A stretch of DNA of 14,233 bases from contig UQJF01000086.1 of the NCBI GenBank assembly GCA_900541315.1, positions 1-14,233 on the forward strand. Reading direction: 5' to 3'. The DNA is from an uncultured Clostridium sp. GTDB lineage: Bacteria > Bacillota > Clostridia > Lachnospirales > Lachnospiraceae. Made by a program: the position numbers and the translations under genes. Position 1 is the stretch's first letter. Every line of letters begins with the position of its first letter. The notes beneath the pieces are model-generated. The model had not been told where the DNA came from. It worked only from the letters and a program-made list of their open reading frames with translations, and did not search any database. Of the stretch, positions 6,450 through 14,187 are shown one piece after another.

Positions 6450-6553
6450 TACTCTGGAGAGTCTCTTTCAATATCTGAAATGAGCGCCGAAGGTGTACAG
6501 CAGGAATATATGCAAAATATTTCCTGCCAATCTCTCAGGCAAAAGGACAGGGC
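6450..6553 (+). promoter_or_regulatory. Glycine riboswitch (single aptamer)
   Basis: The conserved blocks of the glycine aptamer appear in order. GGAGAG is at 6456-6461 and GCGCCGAAGG at 6484-6493. A variable stem follows, GCAGGAA (6500-6506) with TTCCTGC (6521-6527). CTCTCAGGCAAAAGGACAG closes it at 6532-6550. GAGAG pairs with CTCTC, and CTCTG (6452-6456) can pair with CAGGG (6548-6552). Only one aptamer is visible, not the common tandem. No hairpin plus U run lies between it and the gene, so control may be translational. The transporter downstream fits glycine sensing. Confidence 0.93.
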
Positions 6554-6606
6554 GGAATAAGACGATCCACAGACGTAGAACATACAAAGGGAGACTATCT
6601 ATTATT

Positions 6607-7977
6607 ATGGACATGTTTGTGAAAATGGTCAATTCTGCCAACACTTTTTTATGGAATGTAATCCTGATCCTTTTACTGTGCGGTACTGGTATCTATTATA
6701 CGCTCCGCCTTAAATTCGTTCAGATCCGCGAATTTAAACAGGGCTTAAAGCAGGTATTCGGCGGTATCGGAAAAAAACACGAGAAAAAAGAAGGAGAGAT
6801 GACCTCCTTTCAATCTGTTGCAACTGCTATTGCTGCCCAGGTTGGCACCGGAAACCTGACGGGTGCTGCTACTGCCCTGATCGGCGGCGGACCGGGCGCT
6901 ATCTTCTGGATGTGGATGTCCGCTTTCTTTGGCATGGCAACCATTTATGCAGAAGCTACTCTTGCACAGAATTATAAAACAGTACAGCACGGAGAAGTAA
7001 CAGGCGGGCCTGTTTATTACATCCATGCTGCATTTAAAGGACTTTTTGGCAAGATCCTTGGTGTTGTTTTCGCCATTTTTTTGATCCTGGCACTGGGATT
7101 CATGGGCAATATGGTACAGTCAAACTCTATCAGCACTGCCTTCAGCCAGGTATTTACCTCACGGAATATCTCGATCCCGCCTTTTACAGTTGGTCTTTTT
7201 CTGGCTGTTATTTCCCTGTTCGTATTTATCGGCGGCACCAACCGTCTGGCTGCAGTTGTGGAAAAGCTGGTTCCATTTATGGCACTTGTATACATTGCCG
7301 GAAGTCTGATCGTTATCCTCTGCAACATCACCCGCTTACCTTCTGCTTTTGCCCAGATCCTGTTAGGCGCCTTTAAGCCATCTGCTGTTTTAGGCGGCGC
7401 AGCTGGCGTAACCGTAAAAGAAGCTATCCGTTATGGTGTTGCCAGAGGTCTTTTCTCCAATGAAGCCGGTATGGGTTCTACACCTCACGCACATGCAAGA
7501 GCAGTTGTGAAAAATCCTCACTGTCAGGGCCTGGCAGCCATGATCAGCGTATTTATTGATACCTTTATCGTATTGAATTTAACTGTATTCAGTATCCTTA
7601 CTACCGACTCTTTAAATAGCGGCAAAGACGGCATTATGCTGACCCAGTACGCATTTTCTACTGTTTTCGGCTCTTTCGGCGATATTTTCATTGCTGTATG
7701 CCTTCTGTTCTTTGCATTTTCCACCATCCTCGGCTGGCACTTTTTCGGTTCCATCAATGTAAAGCATTTATTCGGCAAAAAGGGCATGATCCCTTATTCT
7801 GTTCTGGTTGCAGTCTTTATCATCGTTGGTTCTATGTTGAAGGTGGATCTGGTCTGGACTTTAGCCGACTTCTTTAACGGCCTTATGGTCATTCCTAATG
7901 CCCTGGCACTGTTGGCTTTAACCGGAGTCGTGGCTTCTATTTGTAAAAAATATAGTTCCGGAGGATCTGATAACTAG
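6607..7977 (+). CDS. Alanine/glycine:cation symporter (AGCS family, 456 aa)
   Basis: This is a polytopic membrane protein that imports alanine or glycine with Na+. AGCS hallmarks are visible: QVGTGNLTGAATALIGGGPGAIFWMW (78-103), GNMVQSNSIS (167-176) and GLFSNEAGMGSTPHAHA (281-297), with many hydrophobic segments of about 20 residues between them. Length and C-terminus are normal for the family. The glycine riboswitch in the leader points to glycine as a physiological substrate, which may serve amino-acid fermentation or one-carbon supply. The ATG at 6607 is chosen because any earlier in-frame start would lie within the aptamer. The ribosome binding site AAAGGGAG (6586-6593) is 13 bases upstream, longer than usual. 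Confidence 0.93.
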   Translation: MDMFVKMVNSANTFLWNVILILLLCGTGIYYTLRLKFVQIREFKQGLKQVFGGIGKKHEKKEGEMTSFQSVATAIAAQVGTGNLTGAATALIGGGPGAIFWMWMSAFFGMATIYAEATLAQNYKTVQHGEVTGGPVYYIHAAFKGLFGKILGVVFAIFLILALGFMGNMVQSNSISTAFSQVFTSRNISIPPFTVGLFLAVISLFVFIGGTNRLAAVVEKLVPFMALVYIAGSLIVILCNITRLPSAFAQILLGAFKPSAVLGGAAGVTVKEAIRYGVARGLFSNEAGMGSTPHAHARAVVKNPHCQGLAAMISVFIDTFIVLNLTVFSILTTDSLNSGKDGIMLTQYAFSTVFGSFGDIFIAVCLLFFAFSTILGWHFFGSINVKHLFGKKGMIPYSVLVAVFIIVGSMLKVDLVWTLADFFNGLMVIPNALALLALTGVVASICKKYSSGGSDN

Positions 7978-8014
7978 TATAGTTATTTACGAAACGATGT
8001 ACTAGATTAAACTT

Positions 8015-8045
8015 AAAAGGGCGCCAGCCAAGGCGCCTCTTTTTT
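8015..8045 (+). terminator. Terminator of the symporter gene
   Basis: GGCGCC (8020-8025), loop AGCCAA, GGCGCC (8032-8037), flanked by AAAA and followed by a T run to 8045. It lies about 40 bases after the stop. The flanking A and T runs mean it could also end transcription of the convergent L,D-transpeptidase gene. Confidence 0.85.
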
Positions 8046-8054
8046 ATGCATTTC

Positions 8055-8837
8055 TTATTTCATATACTCACTTAGATCCAGATGTTTTGCATCTTTTGCG
8101 ATCATGATCCTGGTACCGGCATCTGCAGATCCGATCAGTTCTTTCATCCGGCTTTCCGGCAGGCAGATGCAGCCTGAAGAACCTTTATACGAGGTTGCCA
8201 TAAAACAGTGAAGGAAAATAGCTGAACCTGCGCCTGGTGTTCTTTCTTTATTATAATCCAGATTTAAAGCGTAATTATAATAAGGAGTGGCTTTGATCAG
8301 ATTTTCACCGGAATTCCAGTCTTTTGCTGTGGTCTTATCATTAACCAGCTGATTATAATGAGGACTGGCTGGATCATCTACCCAGAAATCACCTTTCACG
8401 ATCTTATGATATGGCAGTACACTTCCCGGATCATCTAAAAGGCCAAAGGCCAGATCAAAGGAATACACCCCTGAAGGAGTTGCTCCATCTCCTTCTTTTT
8501 TATTGTCCGTAATACCATTTCTTCCTACATAGCCTTTTTCTGTCCACTTTAATTCCCAGTTTCCGTTTTCCTTCTTATAATAAGAAATATCTGCATTGCA
8601 GTCACCAGTTCCTGCTACTGTAAGGATCTGGCTAACAGGCACCATCTGCTGATCCTGCTGAATGTCACCCAGCTTTTCTCCAGTTGAAACACTTGAATCT
8701 GAAACGGAAGCTTCACCCGGTCCTCCTGTCTTTGCATTTAAGTCTGCTCTTCCTGCTGCAAAGGAAGTCATGCCTAATACTCCTGTAGTAATCAATGCCG
8801 CTGCAAATATCATCCATTTTTTCTTCTGTATCTTCAA
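8055..8837 (-). CDS. Secreted L,D-transpeptidase (YkuD domain) family protein, 260 aa
   Basis: This probably forms or edits 3-3 peptide cross-links in peptidoglycan outside the cell. A Lys-rich start and hydrophobic stretch (8-25) with SFAAG near 25-29 form a signal peptide without a lipobox. A Ser/Gly-rich linker follows (about 30-66), then the catalytic domain (about 70-252). The catalytic motif is H210 with SSGC (220-223), C223 being the expected nucleophile. GDGATPSGVYSF (117-128) is typical of the COG3786 branch. The start is uncertain. TTG at 8837 gives an MKIQKKKW N-terminus and lies 11 bases from GGGGAG. GTG at 8849 would be one base from GAGGGG. No clear promoter is visible. Confidence 0.85.
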   Translation of the reverse strand: MKIQKKKWMIFAAALITTGVLGMTSFAAGRADLNAKTGGPGEASVSDSSVSTGEKLGDIQQDQQMVPVSQILTVAGTGDCNADISYYKKENGNWELKWTEKGYVGRNGITDNKKEGDGATPSGVYSFDLAFGLLDDPGSVLPYHKIVKGDFWVDDPASPHYNQLVNDKTTAKDWNSGENLIKATPYYNYALNLDYNKERTPGAGSAIFLHCFMATSYKGSSGCICLPESRMKELIGSADAGTRIMIAKDAKHLDLSEYMK

Positions 8838-8977
8838 ATGTATATACACTCCCCTCTATTTGCTATTTCTGTTTTCTATCCTTTATCTTACCACATCTGC
8901 TCCTTCCTTTCTCTTACATTTTTCTTACCCTGATCAAAAATAAAAAACAGCAAAAACCCATGCCACTGGACACCACT

Positions 8978-9020
8978 ATACAAAAAAGGCACCGGTTATG
9001 CACCGATGCCCTTTTTGTAT
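8978..9020. terminator. Terminator downstream of leuS
   Basis: The stem is ATACAAAAA (8978-8986) / TTTTTGTAT (9012-9020), GGCA (8988-8991) / TGCC (9007-9010) and CGGT (8993-8996) / ACCG (9002-9005), with two mismatches and a five-base loop. A/T arms on both sides make it bidirectional. It lies about 45 bases past the leuS stop. The rest of 8850-8977 is T/C-rich and holds no feature I can support. Confidence 0.85.
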
Positions 9021-9066
9021 CTGCAATTTAAACTATTCCATTTTTCAAATAATCCATGAATCATAA

Positions 9067-11481
9067 TTATTTGCAAACAATGTTAATGATCTTTCCCGGA
9101 ACGTAGATTTCTTTTACTACATTTCCGCTCATCTTATCCTTTACTGCTTCCTTACCCTGAGCAATAGCATCTTCCTTGGAGATATCAGCAGGTACGCTGA
9201 TAACAGCACGGGTCTTGCCATTTACCTGAACAGCTACTTCCACTTCATCATCCTTCATAGCCTCAGCATCACACTCTGGCCACTGGGAATGGAACACACT
9301 GCCGCTTCCGCCTAACTGGCTCCACAGCTCTTCACCAATATGTGGTGCAAATGGAGCTAACAGGATAACGAAAGTCTTTAAGGTCTCCTTATCGATTCCG
9401 CCTTCCTTCTTAGACAGATCCATTAACTTGTTGTTGTATTCCATGAAACCGGAAATAACAGTATTTAAACTGAACTGGTTAAATCTCTGTTCGATGTCGT
9501 AAACCAGTTTATGACGCAGCTTGATCATTTCCTTGGTTTCTTTCACATCTTTGTCCTTGCTGTCCATAACCAGATTCCAGAAACGGTTCAGGAAACGGGA
9601 TACACCTTCAATACCTCTGTCATCCCACTCTGCATCCTGCTCTGGCGGTCCTACGAACAGTTCATAAAGTCTTAAGGAATCGCAACCATAATCTCTTACC
9701 AGATCATCAGGAGAAACAACGTTGCCCTTGGACTTACTCATCTTAATACCATTCTTACCAGTGATCATACCCTGATTAAACAGCTTCTTAAACGGCTCAT
9801 CAAAGTCAATTACACCAATATCGCACAGGAACTTGGTATAGAAACGTGAATACAGTAAGTGAAGAACTGCATGCTCTACACCACCGATATACATATCAAC
9901 CGGCAGGTATTTGTCAGCTTTTTCTCTGGAAACCAGAGCTTCGCTATTGTGGCTGTCCACATAACGCAGGAAGTACCAGGAAGAACCAGCCCACTGAGGC
10001 ATAGTGTTGGTCTCTCTCTTAGAAGGAGCACCGCAGACTGGACAGGTGGTATTTACCCACTCGTCAATAGCAGCCAGTGGTGATTCGCCGGTTCCTGTAG
10101 GCTGATAGCTTTCTACCTCAGGCAGCTTTAATGGAAGCTGATCTTCCGGCACCGGTACACAGCCGCACTTCGGGCAGTGGATGATCGGGATCGGCTCACC
10201 CCAGTAACGCTGGCGGGAGAATACCCAGTCACGCAGCTTGTAATTAACAGTCTTGCGTCCAAAGCCTTTTTCTTCAATAATGTGTGGAGCTTCCTTCTTT
10301 AATACAGAAGATTCCATGCCATTCCAGTCACCGGAGTTGATCATGGTTCCGCTTGCTTCTGTATAAGCTTCTGTCATATTTTCGATTTCCTTACCATCCT
10401 TGGCAATAACCTGAATGATCGGAAGATTAAATTTCTTAGCAAATTCAAAGTCTCTGTCATCATGGGCAGGTACGCACATGATAGCACCGGTACCATAATC
10501 AGCTAATACATAATCAGACAGCCAGATCGGTGTTTTTGCACCGTTTAACGGGTTGATGGCATAGCTTCCGGTAAATACGCCTGTCTTTTCCTTTGCCTGC
10601 ATACGGTCTACATTGGAACGCATGGAAGCATCGAAAATGTATTTTTCAACTTCTTCCCTGGTCTCATCTGTAGCAAGGCTCTTAGCCAGCTTATGCTCTG
10701 GAGCCAGTACCATAAAGGTTGCGCCATACAGAGTATCAGGTCTTGTGGTGTAAACAGTGATCTTTTCATCTCTGCCTTCGATCGGGAACTCAACCTCTGC
10801 ACCGTAGGATTTTCCGATCCAGTCAGTCTGCATCTTCTTAACCTTTTCAGGCCAGTCAAGCTTATCCAGGTCATTTAACAGTCTCTCTGCATATGCAGTG
10901 ATCTTTAACATCCACTGGCGCAGGTTCTTCTTTGTAACAGGAGTTCCGCAGCGCTCGCAGCAGCCGTTTACAACTTCCTCGTTAGCCAGACCTGTCTTAC
11001 AGGAAGGACACCAGTTGATTGGGAATTCCTTCTCATATGCAAGACCCTTCTTAAACATCTGAACGAAGATCCACTGGGTCCACTTGTAAAATTCCGGATC
11101 AGTAGTATTTACTTCCATATCCCAGTCATAGATAGCAGCGATCTGCTTGATCTGACGCTTGATATTTGCAATATTTGCTGCTGTAGATTTTGCAGGATGT
11201 ACGCCCATCTTAATAGCGTAATTTTCTGCAGGCAGACCAAATGCGTCCCAGCCCATTGGATGGATCACATATTTGCCCTTTAACAGCTGATATCTGCTCC
11301 ATACATCAGAGATAACATAGCCTCTCCAATGTCCTACATGAAGACCATTTCCTGACGGATATGGGAACATATCCAGGCAGTAATATTTCTCTTTCTTTCC
11401 ATCATTTACATTGATGGGGTTCTTTTCCCAGTTCTCACGCCATTTTTTCTCAATGGCGGAGTGATTATACTGTGATGCCAT
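9067..11481 (-). CDS. leuS: Leucyl-tRNA synthetase (804 aa)
   Basis: This class I synthetase charges tRNA-Leu. The HIGH motif is HVGH (48-51) within PYPSGNGLHVGH, and KMSKS is at 580-584. A zinc-binding Cys set lies near 158-178 (WCPSC...CERC). The CP1 editing domain carries TTRPDT (245-250) and CVPAHDDRDFEF with the conserved editing Asp. A second zinc module (CPKCG...CPVCG) follows, then an anticodon-binding C-terminus ending NIVCK. Length is normal for bacterial LeuRS. The ATG has GGAGG eight bases upstream. Expression should be governed by the Leu T-box in its leader. Confidence 0.98.
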   Translation of the reverse strand: MASQYNHSAIEKKWRENWEKNPINVNDGKKEKYYCLDMFPYPSGNGLHVGHWRGYVISDVWSRYQLLKGKYVIHPMGWDAFGLPAENYAIKMGVHPAKSTAANIANIKRQIKQIAAIYDWDMEVNTTDPEFYKWTQWIFVQMFKKGLAYEKEFPINWCPSCKTGLANEEVVNGCCERCGTPVTKKNLRQWMLKITAYAERLLNDLDKLDWPEKVKKMQTDWIGKSYGAEVEFPIEGRDEKITVYTTRPDTLYGATFMVLAPEHKLAKSLATDETREEVEKYIFDASMRSNVDRMQAKEKTGVFTGSYAINPLNGAKTPIWLSDYVLADYGTGAIMCVPAHDDRDFEFAKKFNLPIIQVIAKDGKEIENMTEAYTEASGTMINSGDWNGMESSVLKKEAPHIIEEKGFGRKTVNYKLRDWVFSRQRYWGEPIPIIHCPKCGCVPVPEDQLPLKLPEVESYQPTGTGESPLAAIDEWVNTTCPVCGAPSKRETNTMPQWAGSSWYFLRYVDSHNSEALVSREKADKYLPVDMYIGGVEHAVLHLLYSRFYTKFLCDIGVIDFDEPFKKLFNQGMITGKNGIKMSKSKGNVVSPDDLVRDYGCDSLRLYELFVGPPEQDAEWDDRGIEGVSRFLNRFWNLVMDSKDKDVKETKEMIKLRHKLVYDIEQRFNQFSLNTVISGFMEYNNKLMDLSKKEGGIDKETLKTFVILLAPFAPHIGEELWSQLGGSGSVFHSQWPECDAEAMKDDEVEVAVQVNGKTRAVISVPADISKEDAIAQGKEAVKDKMSGNVVKEIYVPGKIINIVCK

Positions 11482-11525
11482 AATTCATTCCTCCGTAAAT
11501 ATTACCGTGGGTGACGCAATAAAAT

Positions 11526-11560
11526 AAAAAAACTGCGTCTCCTGTTTCCAAGAGACGCAG
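11526..11560 (-). terminator. Regulated terminator of the leuS T-box
   Basis: On the minus strand: CTGCGTCTC, ten-base loop, GAGACGCAG (rc of 11552-11560 and 11533-11541), followed by seven T's. The 9-bp stem is perfect. Confidence 0.93.
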
Positions 11561-11826
11561 ATATCATTTCCACGCGGTACCACTCTGATTCATGCAAAGT
11601 CGCATGCACTCAATTCCTCTTATAACGGTAAGGTCTCCGTCTTTTCTTACTGGATAATAAAATACATGAAAAAAGAATTTTCTGAAGTTTCATGTTTTTC
11701 CATACTGTTCGGAAAAGCTGCTCATGGATCAGTTCAACGCTTCCCAGTCACCGGTTCTCATCTTTTCCCGGCTCTCTGTGGGGCTTAAAAAGTGTTTACT
11801 ACTTCCATATCAATGCATTTGCACTA
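11526..11826 (-). promoter_or_regulatory. Leucine T-box riboswitch controlling leuS
   Basis: Read on the minus strand, Stem I has AGTAGTAAACACTTTTTAAG, AGAGAGC and GATGAGAACCGGTGA. The specifier after GTTGAA is CTG (rc of 11730-11732), a Leu codon. An internal hairpin, ACATGAAA / TTTCATGT (rc of 11664-11671 and 11688-11695), follows. The T-box TGGTACCGCG is at rc of 11573-11582, and a terminator completes it. TGCGTCTCT in the terminator's 5' arm can instead pair with AGAG...CGCG around the T-box to form the antiterminator. Uncharged tRNA-Leu should thus allow read-through into leuS. Confidence 0.95.
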
Positions 11827-11832
11827 AACCAT

Positions 11833-11861
11833 AATTTAGCATATTTACACATCAGTGTCAA
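11833..11861 (-). promoter_or_regulatory. leuS: leuS promoter
   Basis: On the minus strand: TTGACA (rc of 11856-11861), 17 bases, TAAATT (rc of 11833-11838), preceded by TGC. The perfect -35 lies inside the last codons (Ile-Asp-Thr) of the upstream gene. The predicted start, about 11826, agrees with the beginning of T-box Stem I. Confidence 0.8.
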
Positions 11862-12192
11862 TACCCTCTTTTTCGCTCCAATGAGCCTGGTAAGCCATTT
11901 TCGCCTTTCTCATTTCCCTTGAACCCTTAGATGGAAGAGCCTTTTTTGCATACTTTGCAGGAGTTGTTTCCATAGATGGTCTTGCAGGACCGGCAAATGC
12001 CTGAGGGGTGAATAAAACGCAATAACCAGCCATGTCGCGAAGCCATCCCTTTTCAAACCAGCCTAATTGTTTTCCCGGAAAATTGTATACTGCCTCCTGG
12101 AACAGATAAGCGACAGCTCTTCCATCAAAGGTCCAGATCACATCGTTTTCAATATAGGCAGCTGCTTTTCCCTTTTTATTATAAAGTGTCAT
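11845..12192 (-). CDS. Four-repeat '4-fold beta flower'-type protein, function unknown (115 aa)
   Basis: Four units of exactly 16 residues start at 3, 19, 35 and 51. Each has an aromatic or polar pair, a Gly (G8, G24, G40, G56) and a hydrophobic/aromatic end: LYNKKGKAAAYI, IWTFDGRAVAYL, VYNFPGKQLGWF, LRDMAGYCVLFT. This matches what I recall of the 4-fold beta flower domain, a small beta fold of unknown function. The remainder (63-115) is a basic Pro/Lys-rich tail, probably disordered. AGGAGG (rc of 12201-12206) lies eight bases before the ATG. No terminator separates it from the leuS leader, so its transcripts would run into the T-box. It is divergent from the endonuclease Q gene. Confidence 0.8.
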   Translation of the reverse strand: MTLYNKKGKAAAYIENDVIWTFDGRAVAYLFQEAVYNFPGKQLGWFEKGWLRDMAGYCVLFTPQAFAGPARPSMETTPAKYAKKALPSKGSREMRKAKMAYQAHWSEKEGIDTDV

Positions 12193-12218
12193 GTTCTCAT
12201 CCTCCTGTAAAATACACC

Positions 12219-12224
12219 ATAATA
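12219..12224 (-). promoter_or_regulatory. Possible -10 box of the beta-flower gene
   Basis: TATTAT on the minus strand, about 27 bases before the ATG. There is no convincing -35, so the call is weak. Confidence 0.3.
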
Positions 12225-12265
12225 CTTTCGAAAATTATTTTAACCTATTCCACTTTGAAAGGCAA

Positions 12266-12274
12266 TGGTATAAT
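12266..12274 (+). promoter_or_regulatory. Extended -10 promoter of the endonuclease Q gene
   Basis: TGG-TATAAT, a consensus extended -10 about 37 bases before the ATG. The -35 region (TATTCC) is poor. It is divergent from the beta-flower gene, with 118 bases between the two start codons. Confidence 0.6.
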
Positions 12275-12310
12275 GTATTGGTCCAAAAGAAAAACAGGAG
12301 GATTTTTATC

Positions 12311-13636
12311 ATGTACATCGCAGACCTTCACATACATTCCCGTTACTCCATGGCTACCAGCAAGTTCCTCACACCGGAATGCCTGGATCTGTGGGCCAGA
12401 AAAAAGGGTATCCATATTTTGGGGACCGGGGATTTTACACACCCATTATGGAGAGAAGAATTAAAAGAAAAATTAGAACCGGCTGAACCTGGGCTTTACA
12501 AGCTGAAGCCCAGGTTGCGGCTTGCTGAAATTCCTTTCGGTTCCTTTGATCCCCGTTTTATAGTCAGCGGAGAGATCAGTACCATTTATAAGAAAAATGG
12601 CCGTACACGGAAAGTGCACAGCCTGATCCTTCTTCCAGGTCTTGACGTTGCAGATCGTCTTTCCGAAGAATTGGAAAAAATCGGAAATATCCATTCTGAC
12701 GGCCGCCCTATTTTAGGACTGGACTGCCATGACCTGTTAGATATGGCTCTCACTATATGCCCGGAAGCCATGTACATTCCAGCCCACATCTGGACTCCCC
12801 ATTTTTCTGTATTCGGGGCATTTTCCGGATTTGACAGTATGGAAGAATGCTTTGAGGAATTAACGCCTCATATCCATGCTGTAGAGACCGGCCTTTCCTC
12901 TGACCCGCCTATGAACTGGAGTGTGCCATCTTTAAGCCGGTATCAGCTGATCTCCAACTCAGATGCCCACTCTCCCTCAAAACTGGGACGGGAAGCTACC
13001 TTGCTTAATACCGGGCTTTCTTATAAAGATATTTACAATGCTATCCAGACTGGAAACGGACTTGCCGGTACACTGGAATTCTTCCCCCAGGAGGGAAAAT
13101 ATTTCATGGACGGTCACAGAAAATGCGGGGTATGTTTAACACCAGAGGAAGCTGTGAAATTAAAAGGGATCTGTCCGGTCTGCGGCAAAAAGCTTACCAC
13201 TGGAGTATTGCACCGGGTACAGGATCTGGCGGCACTTTCTGTACCTGACCCGTCTGGCAATATCCAGATATCCTCTGGAAAATTGCAGTTTGAAAATGCT
13301 TTTTCAACTTCAAAGACAACTGTCAGTATTCCTGCCATCCGCCGCCCCTTTGAAAGCATCTCCCCGCTGCCGGAGCTGATTGCCGCTGCCAAAGGCCTCT
13401 CATCTTCCAGCGTAAAGGTTTCCAGGATTTATGAAACACTATTAAACGAACTTGGAAATGAATTTTTCTTATTAAGAGAAGCAAAAATCTCCGACATTGC
13501 AGCTGTTTCATCTGAAAATATTGCAGATGCTATTGCCTGCCTGCGTGATGGAAAAGTCCACTGGAATCCCGGCTTTGACGGGCAGTTTGGCACTATGGAG
13601 CTGGTACATCCTTTTCGCCAGTTAAATTCTGACTAA
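12311..13636 (+). CDS. Endonuclease Q (EndoQ) family PHP-domain DNA repair protein (441 aa)
   Basis: EndoQ, first described in Thermococcales archaea and known in some bacteria, nicks DNA 5' of deaminated bases (uracil, hypoxanthine) and abasic sites. The PHP metal motifs are DLHIHSRYS (D5, H7, H9), GTGDFTHP (D41, H44), GEIS (E88), H103, PAHIWTPH (H159, H164) and SNSDAHSPSKLG (D218, H220). A Cys4 zinc ribbon follows (C272, C275, C288, C291). The C-terminal domain ends with GKVHWNPGFDGQFG (414-427). This order matches EndoQ rather than the TrpH type at 2302. AGGAGG (12296-12301) lies nine bases before the ATG; the longer in-frame extension to 12191 has no support. Its 3' end overlaps the convergent PrpF-family gene by 15 bases. 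Confidence 0.88.
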   Translation: MYIADLHIHSRYSMATSKFLTPECLDLWARKKGIHILGTGDFTHPLWREELKEKLEPAEPGLYKLKPRLRLAEIPFGSFDPRFIVSGEISTIYKKNGRTRKVHSLILLPGLDVADRLSEELEKIGNIHSDGRPILGLDCHDLLDMALTICPEAMYIPAHIWTPHFSVFGAFSGFDSMEECFEELTPHIHAVETGLSSDPPMNWSVPSLSRYQLISNSDAHSPSKLGREATLLNTGLSYKDIYNAIQTGNGLAGTLEFFPQEGKYFMDGHRKCGVCLTPEEAVKLKGICPVCGKKLTTGVLHRVQDLAALSVPDPSGNIQISSGKLQFENAFSTSKTTVSIPAIRRPFESISPLPELIAAAKGLSSSSVKVSRIYETLLNELGNEFFLLREAKISDIAAVSSENIADAIACLRDGKVHWNPGFDGQFGTMELVHPFRQLNSD

Positions 13637-14187
13637 CGCCACGCCATCCAGTAAAAGATTTGCCGTGCAAAACCCAAATGTGTCTTCGATCACTAATGTT
13701 TTGCCACTTTCTTCTCTATAATCCACGCCACATTCAAGGGTTCCGCCTGCATGACCAATACGCAGATACTGTGTATCTGCTTCTTTTCTCAAAACCTGTT
13801 CCACTATACTTCCCGGCACTACTGCCGCTGCAGCTGTGCACATGGCACCGGTCATAGCATAACTTGGATGTGCTTTCTGCATAGACATCATACGGGAAAG
13901 AAGATCAATCTCCTCTTTTTTTATCATTTTTTCATCGGAAGTAATATAATCATCTGCCTCAGCTACGAAAGTCATCTTAGGGATCCCCGGCGTTTCCCAT
14001 GCAGATTTTTTATAGTCACTGATCAGTCCCAGCTTAACAGCAGCAAGACCCCTTACTGTTTCTAAAAGTTCCAGCTTTTCCTCATTTGCATTTATTTCTT
14101 CAGGAAGTTCCTTTCCGCTAAGCCCCAGATCCTCTGCCTTTACAAATACAAGCGGATTCGCTGCGTCAATAATGGACACTTCTATGG
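13622..14187 (-). CDS. PrpF-family isomerase, 3' part only (N-terminus lost at contig end)
   Basis: About 187 C-terminal codons remain of a family usually near 370-400 residues. Visible motifs are IDAANPLVFV, QKAHPSYAMTGAMCTAAAAVVPGSIV and IGHAGGTLECGV. They fit the PrpF/3-methylitaconate isomerase/4-oxalomesaconate tautomerase family, which shifts or inverts double bonds in small dicarboxylic or tricarboxylic acids. The substrate cannot be set from half a protein without its operon. The frame stays open upstream of the GTG at 14179 (residues A-I-E) until adapter begins at 14188, so that GTG is not the real start. The TAA (13622-13624) lies inside the end of the endonuclease Q gene. Confidence 0.85.

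Noticed and set aside
6493..6606. 38-codon N-terminal extension of the symporter
   Set aside because: It would be translated from within the glycine aptamer, lacks a ribosome binding site, and its composition is unlike a transporter N-terminus.
11692..11922. 76-codon plus-strand frame over the leuS leader
   Set aside because: It is antisense to the T-box Stem I. It has no ribosome binding site, and the RNA structure explains the sequence better.
12191..12310. 40-codon N-terminal extension of the endonuclease Q protein
   Set aside because: It runs through the promoter and ribosome binding site. The family starts right before DLHIH.
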